Shown piece by piece: positions 7,049 through 15,675 of a stretch of 64,000 nt of DNA. The notes under the pieces were generated by a model, which was given only the letters and a program-made list of their open reading frames with translations, made no database searches and had not been told where the DNA came from. The stretch is taken from contig OZ242200.1 in NCBI GenBank assembly GCA_965205995.1, forward strand, positions 1,860,001 through 1,924,000, in the 5' to 3' direction. This DNA comes from MPNO01 sp965205995 (GTDB taxonomy: Bacteria > Pseudomonadota > Alphaproteobacteria > MPNO01). Position 1 is the first letter of the stretch. The number at the start of each line of letters is the position of its first letter. Both the position numbers and the translations under genes were made by a program.

Positions 7049-9568
7049 ATGTCAGTTCAATTCGCCTTTCGTGTCGAAGGAATGACCTGCGCGAATTGCT
7101 CGGCGCGCGTGGAACGGGTGATGAAGCGCATGCCGGGGGTCGCCAAGGTCAACGTCAACCTGGCGACCGAAAAGGCGAGTGTCGTCGTCGATGACGACGG
7201 ACCCGCCATAGCTGCGCTCTTCGAACAGGTCGAGACCGCGGGATACCGCCCGGTTGCCGATCGGCTCGAGATCGGCGTCGGCGGCATGACCTGCGCCAAC
7301 TGTTCGAGCCGGGTGGAGCGCAAGTTGCGGTCGATGTCCGGCGTCCTCGAGGCCAGCGTCAACCTGGCGACGGAGCGGGCGGCTGTATCCTTCCTGCCCG
7401 ACGCCGTCGGTGCGAACGACATCGCGGAGACGATCCGGGCGGCGGGGTACGAGCCGCAACCGCTATCGGCCGACGATGCCGCGACCGGGGATCGCGAGCG
7501 CACGGCACGCGAGGCGGAGATCGCGGGGCTGAAACGAAGCGTCGCGCTGGCCGCCGCGCTGACCGTTCCCCTGGTCGCGATCGCCATGGGGCGCATGGTG
7601 CCCGGTCTCGGCGGCGGCATGGCGGCTTTGCTGGGCGAGCGGAGCTGGATGATGCTCGAACTCCTGCTCGCCGCACCCGTCGTATTCTGGGCCGGACGCC
7701 GGTTCTTCGTGCACGGCTGGGCCGAGATCCGGCATTTGGCGCCCGGCATGAACAGCCTCGTCATGCTGGGCGCCTCGGCCGCATTCCTCTATTCGACGCT
7801 GGCATTGCTGCTGCCATCGATCTTCCCCGCCGGCACCGCCAAGAGCTATTTCGAGGCGGCCGGCGTGATCGTAACGCTGATCCTTCTCGGCCGGCTGCTC
7901 GAGGCGATTGCGCGGGGGCGCAGCTCGGCGGCGATCCGCAAGCTCATGCAGCTGCAACCGGACACCGCACGGGTGGTTCGCGACGACGGCGAGATCGAAA
8001 TCGCGGTCGCGGCGGTGGTCCTCGATGACATCGTGACGATGCGCCCCGGCGAACGGGTGCCGATCGATGGCGAAGTGATCGACGGCGAGAGTTTCGTCGA
8101 CGAATCGATGATCACCGGCGAGTCGATCCCGGCCGCCAAGCGGGCCGGCGACGAGGCGGTCGGCGGCACGGTCAACAAGGCCGGCGCGTTCCGCTTCCGG
8201 GTCACCCGGGTTGGCGCCGATACCACGTTGCGCCGAATCGTTCGCATGGTCGAGGAGGCGCAGAGCGCCAAGCCGCCGATCCAGCGTCTGGCCGACCGCA
8301 TCGCCGGCGTGTTCGTCCCCTCGGCCATCGCGGTCGCGGCCGTCGCCTTCGTCGTCTGGTTCGCGTTCGGGCCGGAGCCGTCGCTGAGCTTCGCCTTCGT
8401 CACCGCGGTCTCCGTATTGCTGATCGCCTGCCCCTGCGCCATGGGGCTCGCTACACCGACCGCGATCATGGTGGGAACCGGGCGCGGCGCCGATATGGGC
8501 GTCCTGATCCGCAACGGCGGGGCCCTGGAAACCCTTGCGCGGGTCGACGTGGTCGCGCTCGACAAGACCGGCACGCTGACCCGGGGCCGACCCGAGCTCA
8601 CGGACTTCCTCGATCCGACCGGGACGACGGCGGCGGGAAACGATGTCCTGGCGCTGGTCGCCGCCGCGGAGCAGCGAAGCGAGCATCCGGTGGCGGAGGC
8701 TTTGGTCGGTGCGGCGCGCGAACGCGATCTCGCGCTTCCGCCTGTCGAGTCCTTCGCGGTCGATCCGGGCTGCGGGATCGAGGCCCGGATCGATGGACGG
8801 AGCGTCTGGGTCGGGGCGGATCGGCATATGCGGCGGCTCGGGGTCGACATCGGCGCGGCGACCGCTGTCGCCCGGTCGCTTGCCGCCGCGGCCAAGACGC
8901 CGCTCTATGCGGCGATCGACGGCCGGCTCGCGGCGATCATAGCGGTCGCGGATCCGATCAAGGAGGGCAGCCGGGAAGCGGTGGCCGCACTTCGGACTCT
9001 CGGTTTCGAGGTCGCGATGGTGACCGGCGACAACCGGCGCACCGCCGACGCCATCGCCGCCGAGGCCGGCATCGACAGCGTGCTCGCCGAAGTCCTGCCG
9101 GATCAGAAGGCCGATGAGATCAAGCGGCTGCAATCGTCGGGGCGCAAGGTCGCATTCGTCGGCGATGGCATCAACGACGCCCCGGCGCTGGCGCAGGCCG
9201 ATGCCGGAATCGCCATCGGCACGGGCACCGACATCGCCATCGAGGCGGGCGACATAGTCCTGATGTCGGGCGATTTGCGCGGAATCGTCAACGCGGCGGC
9301 GCTGGCGCGGAAGACACTCCGGACCATCCACGGCAATTTCTTCTGGGCCTATGGCTACAACGTCGCCTTGATCCCGCTCGCCGCGGGCGCGCTGTATCCG
9401 TTCCTCGGGATTCTCCTCGATCCGATGCTCGCCGCCGCGGCCATGAGCATGTCGAGCGTGTTCGTGGTGACCAATTCGCTCCGTATCCGGCGGTTCCGGC
9501 CCGCGCTTCCTCACGCGGCGGAGGCGGCTCGACAAGAGCAGACCGAGGAGCCGCGGCGGGCAGCGTGA
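7049..9568 (+). CDS. copA: Cu(+)-exporting P1B-type ATPase CopA
   Basis: The 839-residue protein is a P1B-1 ATPase. Two N-terminal HMA domains carry GMTCANC motifs (Cys14/Cys17 and Cys82/Cys85). Eight predicted membrane helices follow, with the ion-site CPC at 461-463, the phosphorylation motif DKTGTLT from Asp505, the SEHP loop in the nucleotide domain and the hinge GDGINDAP from about 705. The last two helices have the YN and MSMSS residues typical of Cu(I) pumps. It exports cytoplasmic Cu(I) across the inner membrane using ATP. It ends the copZ-sensor-copA operon, starting 39 bases after the sensor stop. All key residues are present. Confidence 0.96.
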   Translation: MSVQFAFRVEGMTCANCSARVERVMKRMPGVAKVNVNLATEKASVVVDDDGPAIAALFEQVETAGYRPVADRLEIGVGGMTCANCSSRVERKLRSMSGVLEASVNLATERAAVSFLPDAVGANDIAETIRAAGYEPQPLSADDAATGDRERTAREAEIAGLKRSVALAAALTVPLVAIAMGRMVPGLGGGMAALLGERSWMMLELLLAAPVVFWAGRRFFVHGWAEIRHLAPGMNSLVMLGASAAFLYSTLALLLPSIFPAGTAKSYFEAAGVIVTLILLGRLLEAIARGRSSAAIRKLMQLQPDTARVVRDDGEIEIAVAAVVLDDIVTMRPGERVPIDGEVIDGESFVDESMITGESIPAAKRAGDEAVGGTVNKAGAFRFRVTRVGADTTLRRIVRMVEEAQSAKPPIQRLADRIAGVFVPSAIAVAAVAFVVWFAFGPEPSLSFAFVTAVSVLLIACPCAMGLATPTAIMVGTGRGADMGVLIRNGGALETLARVDVVALDKTGTLTRGRPELTDFLDPTGTTAAGNDVLALVAAAEQRSEHPVAEALVGAARERDLALPPVESFAVDPGCGIEARIDGRSVWVGADRHMRRLGVDIGAATAVARSLAAAAKTPLYAAIDGRLAAIIAVADPIKEGSREAVAALRTLGFEVAMVTGDNRRTADAIAAEAGIDSVLAEVLPDQKADEIKRLQSSGRKVAFVGDGINDAPALAQADAGIAIGTGTDIAIEAGDIVLMSGDLRGIVNAAALARKTLRTIHGNFFWAYGYNVALIPLAAGALYPFLGILLDPMLAAAAMSMSSVFVVTNSLRIRRFRPALPHAAEAARQEQTEEPRRAA

Positions 9569-9660
9569 TGAAGGCCCCAGCGGTCCGGCCTACAAGGGTC
9601 CCGCAGGGGATGGTGAGCGGAGGTGCGCGGATTTCCCTTGCCGCGAACCGATCGGCGGAA

Positions 9661-9686
9661 CTATCCTCTCCCAGGGGATAGGATAG
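9661..9686. promoter_or_regulatory. 26-bp near-palindrome overlapping the ribosome site of the second metal sensor
   Basis: The sequence begins CTATCCT and ends AGGATAG, with CCC and GGG in the inner arms; 11 of the 13 base pairs match. It ends directly before the GTG start of the sensor gene at 9687. The right arm contains AGGGGA and AGGA, which are the only Shine-Dalgarno-like bases available, so operator and ribosome site coincide. Similar G-tract palindromes are the sites of RcnR, DmeR and InrS-type sensors. Autorepression is inferred. Confidence 0.65.
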
Positions 9687-9950
9687 GTGTTGCACAAGAC
9701 GCATCCCGACGTGGTCAAACGGCTGAAGCGGGCGCACGGTCACCTCCGGAAAGTCCTGGAGATGATCGAGGGCGGCCGCGCTTGCGTCGACGTGGCGCAG
9801 CAGCTTCACGCGGTGGAGAAAGCCGTCGGCCAGGCCAAGAAGGTCTACATCCACGACCATGTCGACCATTGTCTGGAACACTCGGTGGATGGTCCCGGTG
9901 AGCGGGGCCATGCGATCGCCGAGTTCAAGGCGATCTCGAAATACCTCTAG
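9687..9950 (+). CDS. InrS/DmeR/RcnR-like nickel-cobalt sensing repressor (H-C-H-C fingerprint)
   Basis: The 87-residue DUF156 protein has His3 at the N-terminus, Cys33, His58 and Cys62 (HDHVDHC). The RcnR spacing of 32, 25 and 4 residues is approximately kept. The H-C-H-C set resembles nickel sensors such as InrS rather than copper CsoR. It starts at GTG 9687 (a TTG follows at once); no later start would keep His3. The next gene, 11 bases downstream, is an RcnA-like exporter, so the pair forms a metal-efflux operon controlled by the palindrome at 9661-9686. It is clearly distinct from the C-H-H sensor at 6713. Confidence 0.87.
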   Translation: MLHKTHPDVVKRLKRAHGHLRKVLEMIEGGRACVDVAQQLHAVEKAVGQAKKVYIHDHVDHCLEHSVDGPGERGHAIAEFKAISKYL

Positions 9951-9961
9951 GGGGTCCAGGC

Positions 9962-10741
9962 GTGGACATCGCGTCGATGATCGAACAGGGAACGGCGAGC
10001 CCGTTTCTGTTGATCGCGACCGCCGTCGCGCTCGGCGCCCTGCACGGGCTGGAGCCGGGTCATTCCAAGACCATGATGGCGGCCTTCATCATCGCGGTCA
10101 GGGGCACGGTCCCGCAGGCGGTGCTGCTGGGGCTGTCGGCGGCGTTCTCGCACACCATCGTCATATGGCTGCTTGCCCTTGCCGCGCTCGCCTATGGCGA
10201 TCGCATGGCCACCGAGCATATGGAGCCCTGAATCCTGTCGGTTTCGGGCATCGTCATCATCGCGATCGCGGTCTGGGTGTTCTTCCAGACCTGGCGCATT
10301 CGAACGCGAGCCCGGTCGCATCGCCACGGGCACTCCCACGATCACGACCACAATCATTTCGATGCCCACGCCCGGGCCCACGCCCGCGAGTTCGAGACCG
10401 GCTTCGCCTCGGGGCGGGCGACCACGGGACAGCTCGTGGCCTTCGGGATCACCGGCGGGTTGCTGCCGTGCGCGGCGGCGGTGACCGTTCTCGTCATCTG
10501 TCTGCATTTGCAGAAATTCTGGCTCGGAGTCGGACTCGTGGGCGCCTTCAGCGCAGGTCTCGCCGCGACCTTGGTGTCGGTCGGAGTCGCGGCGGCCATC
10601 GGATATTCGGCAGCCCAGAAAAAATACGCATGGCTCGACGCCGTGTTTGCCAAAGCACCCTATGTCTCGGCCATCATTATCGCGGTAATCGGGGTGGCGA
10701 TGTTGGCTGCGGGGGTCGAACAGCTGGTGAATTCCCGCTGA
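9962..10741 (+). pseudogene. rcnA: RcnA/NicO-family nickel-cobalt exporter interrupted by an in-frame TGA
   Basis: Read through, this is a 259-codon member of the NicO/RcnA family. The first helices carry ALGALHGLEPGHSKTMMAAF, a His-rich cytoplasmic loop (HRHGHSHDHDHNHFDAH) follows, and three or four C-terminal helices include GGLLPCAAA. Codon 90 (10229-10231) is TGA, directly after MEP, where relatives usually have an aromatic residue; a single G-to-A change from TGG (Trp) would explain it. The frame is unbroken on both sides and conservation does not drop afterwards. So this is a very recent nonsense mutation, a sequencing error or a read-through codon. If real, only the first 89 residues are made and efflux would be lost. 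It pairs with the sensor upstream. Confidence 0.85.
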
Positions 10742-10912
10742 CCCGGGGCGCGGTCCCCCGCTCGCGGACGGCACCCGCGCCGCGCTACACTACCGACAGC
10801 GGAGGACGCAGCCGATGCGCCGACTGGAGTATCGGACGCCGACGCCCGAGACCAACGTGACCCGAGAACCAGGGAGGCATGCGCGCTCCGCCAGGAAGCG
10901 CCGAGGGGAAGC

Positions 10913-11509
10913 ATGGAAAAGGTGAAACTCATCCAACCCGATTTTGCCGATGACGAGGTGGCGGAGATTTTCGACGATATCCGCAACACCAAGGGGGCGA
11001 ACTTCCTTACCCCCACCTGGGGGTTCTTCGCCCTCGATATCGAGCTCCTCAGGGGATGGTGGACGCTGACCAAGCGTCTGCAGATGACCCCGGGTTCCCT
11101 GCCGAAGCCGCTTCTCAACGCGATATCGCTGGTATGCGCGGCAGAGGTGGACTGCCCCCGCTGCATCAACAATCACCAGACCCATCTGATCCAGCATTTG
11201 GGAATGAGCGCGGACGACGTGATGGCGTGCATGGACTTCGAGAACGCATCGACGCTCGACCCCATGTGGAAGGACGTGCTTCGCTTCGCCCGCAAGGTGG
11301 CGTTCAACGAGGGGACGGAAGACAGGGATTTCCAGGCCCTGAGGGATCATGGAATCGACGATGTGGGCATCGCCGAGATCGTTTCCATGGCGATGCTGGA
11401 ATCCGGCATGGCGCGCCACGCCCTGGGGGTGGCGCCGTTCGAAAATGGCGATCAGTGGCCCAAGGAGAATCTGCCATCGGCGAACTACGCCGAAAGCGTC
11501 AAGCATTAG
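10913..11509 (+). CDS. AhpD-like carboxymuconolactone-decarboxylase-family protein
   Basis: The 198-residue all-alpha protein has the AhpD core signature: Glu78 then Cys81-x-x-Cys84 and His88 (EVDCPRCINNH). In AhpD-type proteins this set relays protons and reduces peroxides or peroxiredoxin partners. Other members are gamma-carboxymuconolactone decarboxylases, but those lack the CxxC pair, so a redox role is favoured. A good ribosome site (GAGGGGA) precedes the ATG. It stands alone on the plus strand between the metal island and the convergent leuC-like gene; the 171-base upstream gap may hold its promoter. The substrate is unknown. Confidence 0.75.
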   Translation: MEKVKLIQPDFADDEVAEIFDDIRNTKGANFLTPTWGFFALDIELLRGWWTLTKRLQMTPGSLPKPLLNAISLVCAAEVDCPRCINNHQTHLIQHLGMSADDVMACMDFENASTLDPMWKDVLRFARKVAFNEGTEDRDFQALRDHGIDDVGIAEIVSMAMLESGMARHALGVAPFENGDQWPKENLPSANYAESVKH

Positions 11510-11549
11510 GATTTCTCACCACGGTCATGGCCTGCGCCGCGCCCGGCAT

Positions 11550-11568
11550 CCGGGGATCGCCGCCCCGG
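11550..11568 (+). terminator. Possible stem-loop between convergent genes
   Basis: A hairpin can form with stem CCGGGG/CCCCGG and a 7-base loop in the 76-base space between the AhpD-like gene and the leuC-like gene. There is no T-tract, so it is at best a weak or factor-assisted terminator and may be chance in GC-rich DNA. Confidence 0.2.
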
Positions 11569-11585
11569 CCGGTCCCGGGATGTAA

Positions 11586-12854
11586 CTACACGGCGTAATC
11601 GCGCGCGTCCGTTATGACCCCCGTGATCGCGCTCGCGGCGGCGGTGGCGGGGCTGCAAAGCGCGATTTCCGCGTTCCTGTTGCCCATCCGTCCCGGCCCG
11701 TTCCGATTGCTCGTCGAAAGACACAACTCGCCGTCGCCCAGAACACCCTGATGCACGCCGGCGCAGACCGCGCAACCGCTCGGCATGAAGGTGGCTCCCG
11801 CCTCGAGCAGGGTTTCCAGATCGCCGGTCCGGGCCGCGTCGGTCATCACCGCGCGGGAAGCCGGAACGACGATCAGGCGCACGCCGTCATGGACCCGCCG
11901 TCCGCGCAGGATCCGCGCGGCGATCGCCAGGTCGTCGGCCCGCGCATTGGTGCACGAGCCGATGAAGACCTGATGCACCGCTCGTCCCGCCGCCTCGCCC
12001 ACGGGCACGCCGCGATCCTCGCGCCCCGGCAGGGCGACCATCGGCTGCAAACCGCTCAAGTCGATCGTCAATTCCCGCGAATACGCGGCATCCGGGTCGG
12101 AATGGACGGGTTCGTAGTCGAACTGCGCCCGCGCGCGCAGGAAATCGGCGGTTGTCGGATCGAACGGAAAGACGCCGGTCTTGGCGCCGAGCTCCGCAGT
12201 CATGTTGCAAAGCGTGAAGCGTTCCGACGGTGACAGGGAACCGGCGGCGGGGCCGGCGAATTCGAGCACCTCGTACAGGGCGCCCAGCACACCGAGCCGC
12301 GCGACCATGTGAAGCATCATATCCTTGGCGTGGACCCCGGGCGGAAACCCACCTTCCAGAAAAATGCGAACCGTGTCGGGAACCTTCACCCACAGCCGTC
12401 CCGTCGCCCAGGCGAAACCCAATTCGGTCTCGCCCACACCGAGCGCAAGGGCGCCGAGCGCACCGCCGGATGGGGTATGGGAGTCGTTCGCGACCACCAG
12501 GCTGCCGGGGACAACCAGCCCCCGCTCGAACATGACCTGGTGGGCGATGCCGGTCCCACCCTCGAAGAAATGCCGCAAACGCCGGGTCTTGGCGAAGCTG
12601 CGGATGCGCCCATGGTTGTTCGCGTCGCGTCGGTTGTCGGCGGGGACGATGTGGTCGAGGCAGATCGCGACCCGGTCCGGATGCACGACCCGGGTCGCCC
12701 CCATGCGTTCGAACGCATCGATCGCGAAGACGGCGAAATCGTGCGAATAGGAAAAGTCCGGTATCGCTTCCACGACTTGACCGGGAGACGGATGGGCAAT
12801 GCTGGACGTTCGAGCCAGGACCTTCTGGGCGAAGGTCAGGCCGGTTTCAGGCAT
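11586..12854 (-). CDS. leuC: 3-isopropylmalate dehydratase/aconitase-family large subunit (LeuC2 type)
   Basis: The 422-residue protein is the catalytic large subunit of a two-subunit hydro-lyase with a 4Fe-4S cluster. Cluster cysteines are in IGSCTNAR and GCAVCAG, and the substrate region DSHTPSGGALGALALGVGE is intact. Its length matches the shorter archaeal-type LeuC2/HacA/DmdA group (about 420), not the 465-residue LeuC of enteric bacteria. The small subunit gene lies just upstream and overlaps by eight bases, so they are co-expressed. No other leucine gene is near, so 3-isopropylmalate, 2,3-dimethylmalate or another 2-hydroxy diacid could be the true substrate. Confidence 0.88.
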   Translation of the reverse strand: MPETGLTFAQKVLARTSSIAHPSPGQVVEAIPDFSYSHDFAVFAIDAFERMGATRVVHPDRVAICLDHIVPADNRRDANNHGRIRSFAKTRRLRHFFEGGTGIAHQVMFERGLVVPGSLVVANDSHTPSGGALGALALGVGETELGFAWATGRLWVKVPDTVRIFLEGGFPPGVHAKDMMLHMVARLGVLGALYEVLEFAGPAAGSLSPSERFTLCNMTAELGAKTGVFPFDPTTADFLRARAQFDYEPVHSDPDAAYSRELTIDLSGLQPMVALPGREDRGVPVGEAAGRAVHQVFIGSCTNARADDLAIAARILRGRRVHDGVRLIVVPASRAVMTDAARTGDLETLLEAGATFMPSGCAVCAGVHQGVLGDGELCLSTSNRNGPGRMGNRNAEIALCSPATAAASAITGVITDARDYAV

Positions 12855-13359
12855 TTGCGTTCTCCTCCGAACGGTCGCTCAGACAAATTCGGCCATATTC
12901 CACCAGGTCGCCCGCGGCCACGATGCGGCTGACCAGATCGGGTACCGGCGGCACGGTATAGGCGCGGCCTGCGCACACCACATCTCCCGAAACGGTATCG
13001 ATCTCGATCTCGCAACCATCGTCGACGGCGTCCCGGACCAGCGCCGGACAATCCAGCACCAGGAGCCCGTTGTTGATGGCGTTGCGGTAAAACATTCGTG
13101 CGAATGGACCGCCGATCACGACCTTCACGCCTGCGGCGCGGAGCGCGCGCGCCGAGGATTCGCGTCCGGTGCCGTATCCGAAAGCCGTGCCGGCAACGAG
13201 GATCCCGGCACGGCGGACGCGTGCGTTCGCCGTCGGATCGAGCTCCTCCAGAACATGGTCCGCCATCGCTTCCGGGTCGAGAAACGCGTAGCGGGCGGGG
13301 AGGATCACATCGCCCGAGATGTAGTCGCCCACAACCGCGACGGTTCCACGCAGTTTCAT
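12847..13359 (-). CDS. leuD: 3-isopropylmalate dehydratase-family small subunit (LeuD2 type)
   Basis: The 170-residue swivelling-domain protein matches archaeal-type LeuD/HacB in length. It carries the motif GTGRESSARALRAAGV followed by GPFARMFYRNAINNGL, which shapes the substrate side pocket and recognises the gamma-carboxylate or alkyl group. It starts with ATG at 13359 and overlaps the large-subunit gene by eight bases, giving a compact two-gene operon. Function follows its partner: stereospecific dehydration and rehydration of a malate-type acid in the cytoplasm. Confidence 0.87.
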   Translation of the reverse strand: MKLRGTVAVVGDYISGDVILPARYAFLDPEAMADHVLEELDPTANARVRRAGILVAGTAFGYGTGRESSARALRAAGVKVVIGGPFARMFYRNAINNGLLVLDCPALVRDAVDDGCEIEIDTVSGDVVCAGRAYTVPPVPDLVSRIVAAGDLVEYGRICLSDRSEENANA

Positions 13360-13458
13360 CCTTGGATCTCCCCGGCACAGCGACGAGCCCGGACCACATT
13401 ACTGAAACCGGGCGTTGGCGAGAAGGAATAGCAGAACGAAGGAGACCGCGCCGCGCTC

Positions 13459-13989
13459 ATGGCCGGGCCGGGCGCGCTGCTCCATCGTGCCTGCGCAGTG
13501 ACCGCGCTGGCCGGTGTCGCCGCGATTGTCCTTTGGCGGCCGATCGCGGGCGGCATCGACGCCCATGCAGCAGACGACGCCACCATGTTTTTGCGGATCC
13601 CGCTGGCGATCGGCGGGATCTATCTCGGCTGGTTCTCGCCGACCGAAGGGGCCGGGATCGGCGCCAGCGTGATCGGGCTTATCGGCCTTCTCAGCGGCAG
13701 GCTCGGTTGGCTCGAATTGCGGGACAGTCTGCTGGAGACCGCCAAGACCACGGCCTTCATCGCTCTGATCCTGGTCTGGTTCGGTATCATGCGCCTGACC
13801 GCGGTCGAGGTGGGGATGATCACGCCGCCTTTCGGGCTCAACCTGTTCGTGATCAGCGCCGCGGCAAGGGACGTCCCGATGACCGAGACCTATCGCGGCG
13901 TGCTGCCGCTTGTGGCGAGCGACATCGTCCGCATCGGCATATTGCTCAACTTTCCTGTCCTCAGCCTGCTGCTGCCGGAAATGTGGTAA
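13459..13989 (+). pseudogene. Remnant of a TRAP transporter large permease (DctM) with an internal deletion
   Basis: The frame encodes two pieces of a DctM protein fused together. The first is GGIYLGWFSPTEGAGIGA and about 30 following residues (to ETAKTTAF); the second starts WFGIMRL and runs through GMITPPFGLNLFVI to the C-terminus. Against the intact DctM at 46335-47636, about 75 residues between these pieces are missing and some 245 N-terminal residues are absent. The junction is in frame. No DctP or DctQ partner lies next to it. It cannot form a functional permease and is best read as a decayed relic between leuD and the UbiD gene. The first 35 codons show no clear homology. Confidence 0.75.
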
Positions 13990-14008
13990 CGCTGGGTCCG
14001 GAGCGACG

Positions 14009-15373
14009 ATGTCGAACAAACCGAGCCTGAGGCAGTTTCTTGACCGGTTGGAAGCGTCGGGCGGCCTCCACCGCGTCACCCGCCAGGTCGATCCCGCGTT
14101 CGAGATCGGCGCGATCCTGGGGCTGCGCGATACGGGCCCGGCGCAACTCTTCGAGAATGTCGACGGTCCGGGGCCTGCCGTCATTGGCAACATCCTCAAT
14201 TCGCGCGAGCGTTTCGCGCTTGCCTTCGGCATCGCGCCCGACGCGCTCGACGACCACTGCGCCAAGGCGGTCGCCAGCCCGGTCCCGCCCGTCACGGTCG
14301 ATCACGGCCCGGTGCAGGACGAGATCTTCGAAGGCGCGCCCGATCTTGCGGCGCTGCTGCCGATGCCGCGCTGGTTCGAGCGCGAGACGGCGCCCTATAT
14401 CACCGCCGGCGTCATCGTCGCCCGCGACCCCGAAACGGGCCGCTCCAACCTTTCCATCGCCAGGCTGAGGCTGGAGGGCGGCAACCGGGTGATGGCGGGG
14501 ATCGCCGCCAACCATCATCTCAACATCCTGGCGCAGAAGGCCAAGGCGCGCGGCGAAGCGTTGGAATTTGCGGTCGCCATCGGCAACCATCCCGCGGTGC
14601 TGCTGGCCTCGCAGATGTATGTCGATCTCGGCCGCGACGAGTTCGAGATCGCCGGCGCGCTGCAGGGCGAGCCGGTGGAGCTCGTCCCTTGCCGGACGGT
14701 TGCGCTCGGCGTTCCCGCCGAGGCCGAAATCGTGCTTGAAGGCGTGCTCCATCCCGACCGGCCGATCGAGGAGGGTCCGGTGTCCGAGTTCCCGGGCTTC
14801 TACGTCCGCTACGGACCGGGCATCGCGGGCGAGATCGGCTGCGTGACCCGCAGGAAGGACGCCATTTTCCAGGCGATCCTGCCGGGATTCGCATCCGAGC
14901 ATTGCCTGCTGGGCGCCGTCGCGATCGGGGCGACGCTGCGCCATGAGCTGTCGCGGATGGTCCCGGCGGTGCGCAATGTCGTGGTCACCGACGGAGGCAT
15001 GGGCCGGCTGCACGCGGTCATTTCGATGCACCGCCCGCGGCTGGGCGAAGGCAAGCGTGCGATTCTGCTGGCGATGGGGCTGGTCAACCTCCTGAAGCTG
15101 GCGATCGCCATCGACGACGACGTCGACCCGCACGACTGGAAGCAGGTCGAATGGTCGCTCGGCGCGCGCTTCCGCGGCGACGAGGATCTGATCGTCCTGC
15201 CCGGGGTCAAGGCCGACCGCTGCGATCCGGTGCAGGACAACCTCACGGTCACCAAGATCGGGATGGTAGCGACCACCCGTCCGGGCGACGGAGCGCCGGG
15301 CAGCCGGTCCGAATTCGCCCGGCCCCCGGAGGAGATCCTCGCCCGCATTCGCCGCGATCTCGACCTCTATTGA
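14009..15373 (+). CDS. UbiD-family (de)carboxylase, 454 residues
   Basis: UbiD enzymes use prenylated FMN to add or remove CO2 on aromatic or unsaturated acids. The family core is visible as GNILNSRERFALAFG near the N-terminus, AIGNHPAVLLASQ in the middle and EGPVSEFPGFY, which holds the catalytic acidic pair. The C-terminus has the expected VMAT-type tail (VATTRPGDGAPGSRSEFARPPEE). The ATG at 14009 gives the standard family length. A longer open frame begins at 13910 but overlaps the DctM relic, so it is not preferred. No ubiX-type flavin prenyltransferase is in the window. A second, divergent UbiD lies at 49256. Substrate unknown. Confidence 0.88.
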   Translation: MSNKPSLRQFLDRLEASGGLHRVTRQVDPAFEIGAILGLRDTGPAQLFENVDGPGPAVIGNILNSRERFALAFGIAPDALDDHCAKAVASPVPPVTVDHGPVQDEIFEGAPDLAALLPMPRWFERETAPYITAGVIVARDPETGRSNLSIARLRLEGGNRVMAGIAANHHLNILAQKAKARGEALEFAVAIGNHPAVLLASQMYVDLGRDEFEIAGALQGEPVELVPCRTVALGVPAEAEIVLEGVLHPDRPIEEGPVSEFPGFYVRYGPGIAGEIGCVTRRKDAIFQAILPGFASEHCLLGAVAIGATLRHELSRMVPAVRNVVVTDGGMGRLHAVISMHRPRLGEGKRAILLAMGLVNLLKLAIAIDDDVDPHDWKQVEWSLGARFRGDEDLIVLPGVKADRCDPVQDNLTVTKIGMVATTRPGDGAPGSRSEFARPPEEILARIRRDLDLY

Positions 15374-15675
15374 GTGACCGGCGGGGCCGGCCGCCCGATG
15401 GCCGGACAGCGTCGCGGAGGTCCGGAAAGGCGGGCCGGGAGGGAGCGCTGTGTCGGGTCCCGGTCCCCGACCGCGGATGCAAACCGGATCCGGACCCTCC
15501 CCGGCGATCTCGCAACCGAACGTCCAACCCCTGGCCGGCACGCGGAACTGCCTTGCCTGATGCCAAAGGACCGACCTAGGCTGCCAATGGCCTGCGGTCG
15601 GCCCTGGACGCCGACCGGCGCCCGGTTCCCTGACGCTAGCCGGGCAGATCCATCGGGGAGGCAGGAAAGGCGAGA
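15374..15675. other. 302-base non-coding gap before the P450 gene
   Basis: No convincing gene, RNA, repeat or terminator was found. It separates the UbiD and P450 genes on the same strand and probably contains the P450 promoter. A GGAGGCAGGAAAGG stretch at its end serves as the P450 ribosome site. Confidence 0.5.

Noticed and set aside
7463..9535. Long antisense open frame opposite copA
   Set aside because: No recognisable motif; composition is that of a shadow frame of the conserved ATPase gene.
11550..11568. A strong intrinsic terminator after the AhpD-like gene
   Set aside because: A short GC stem exists but no T-tract follows; kept only as a low-confidence feature.
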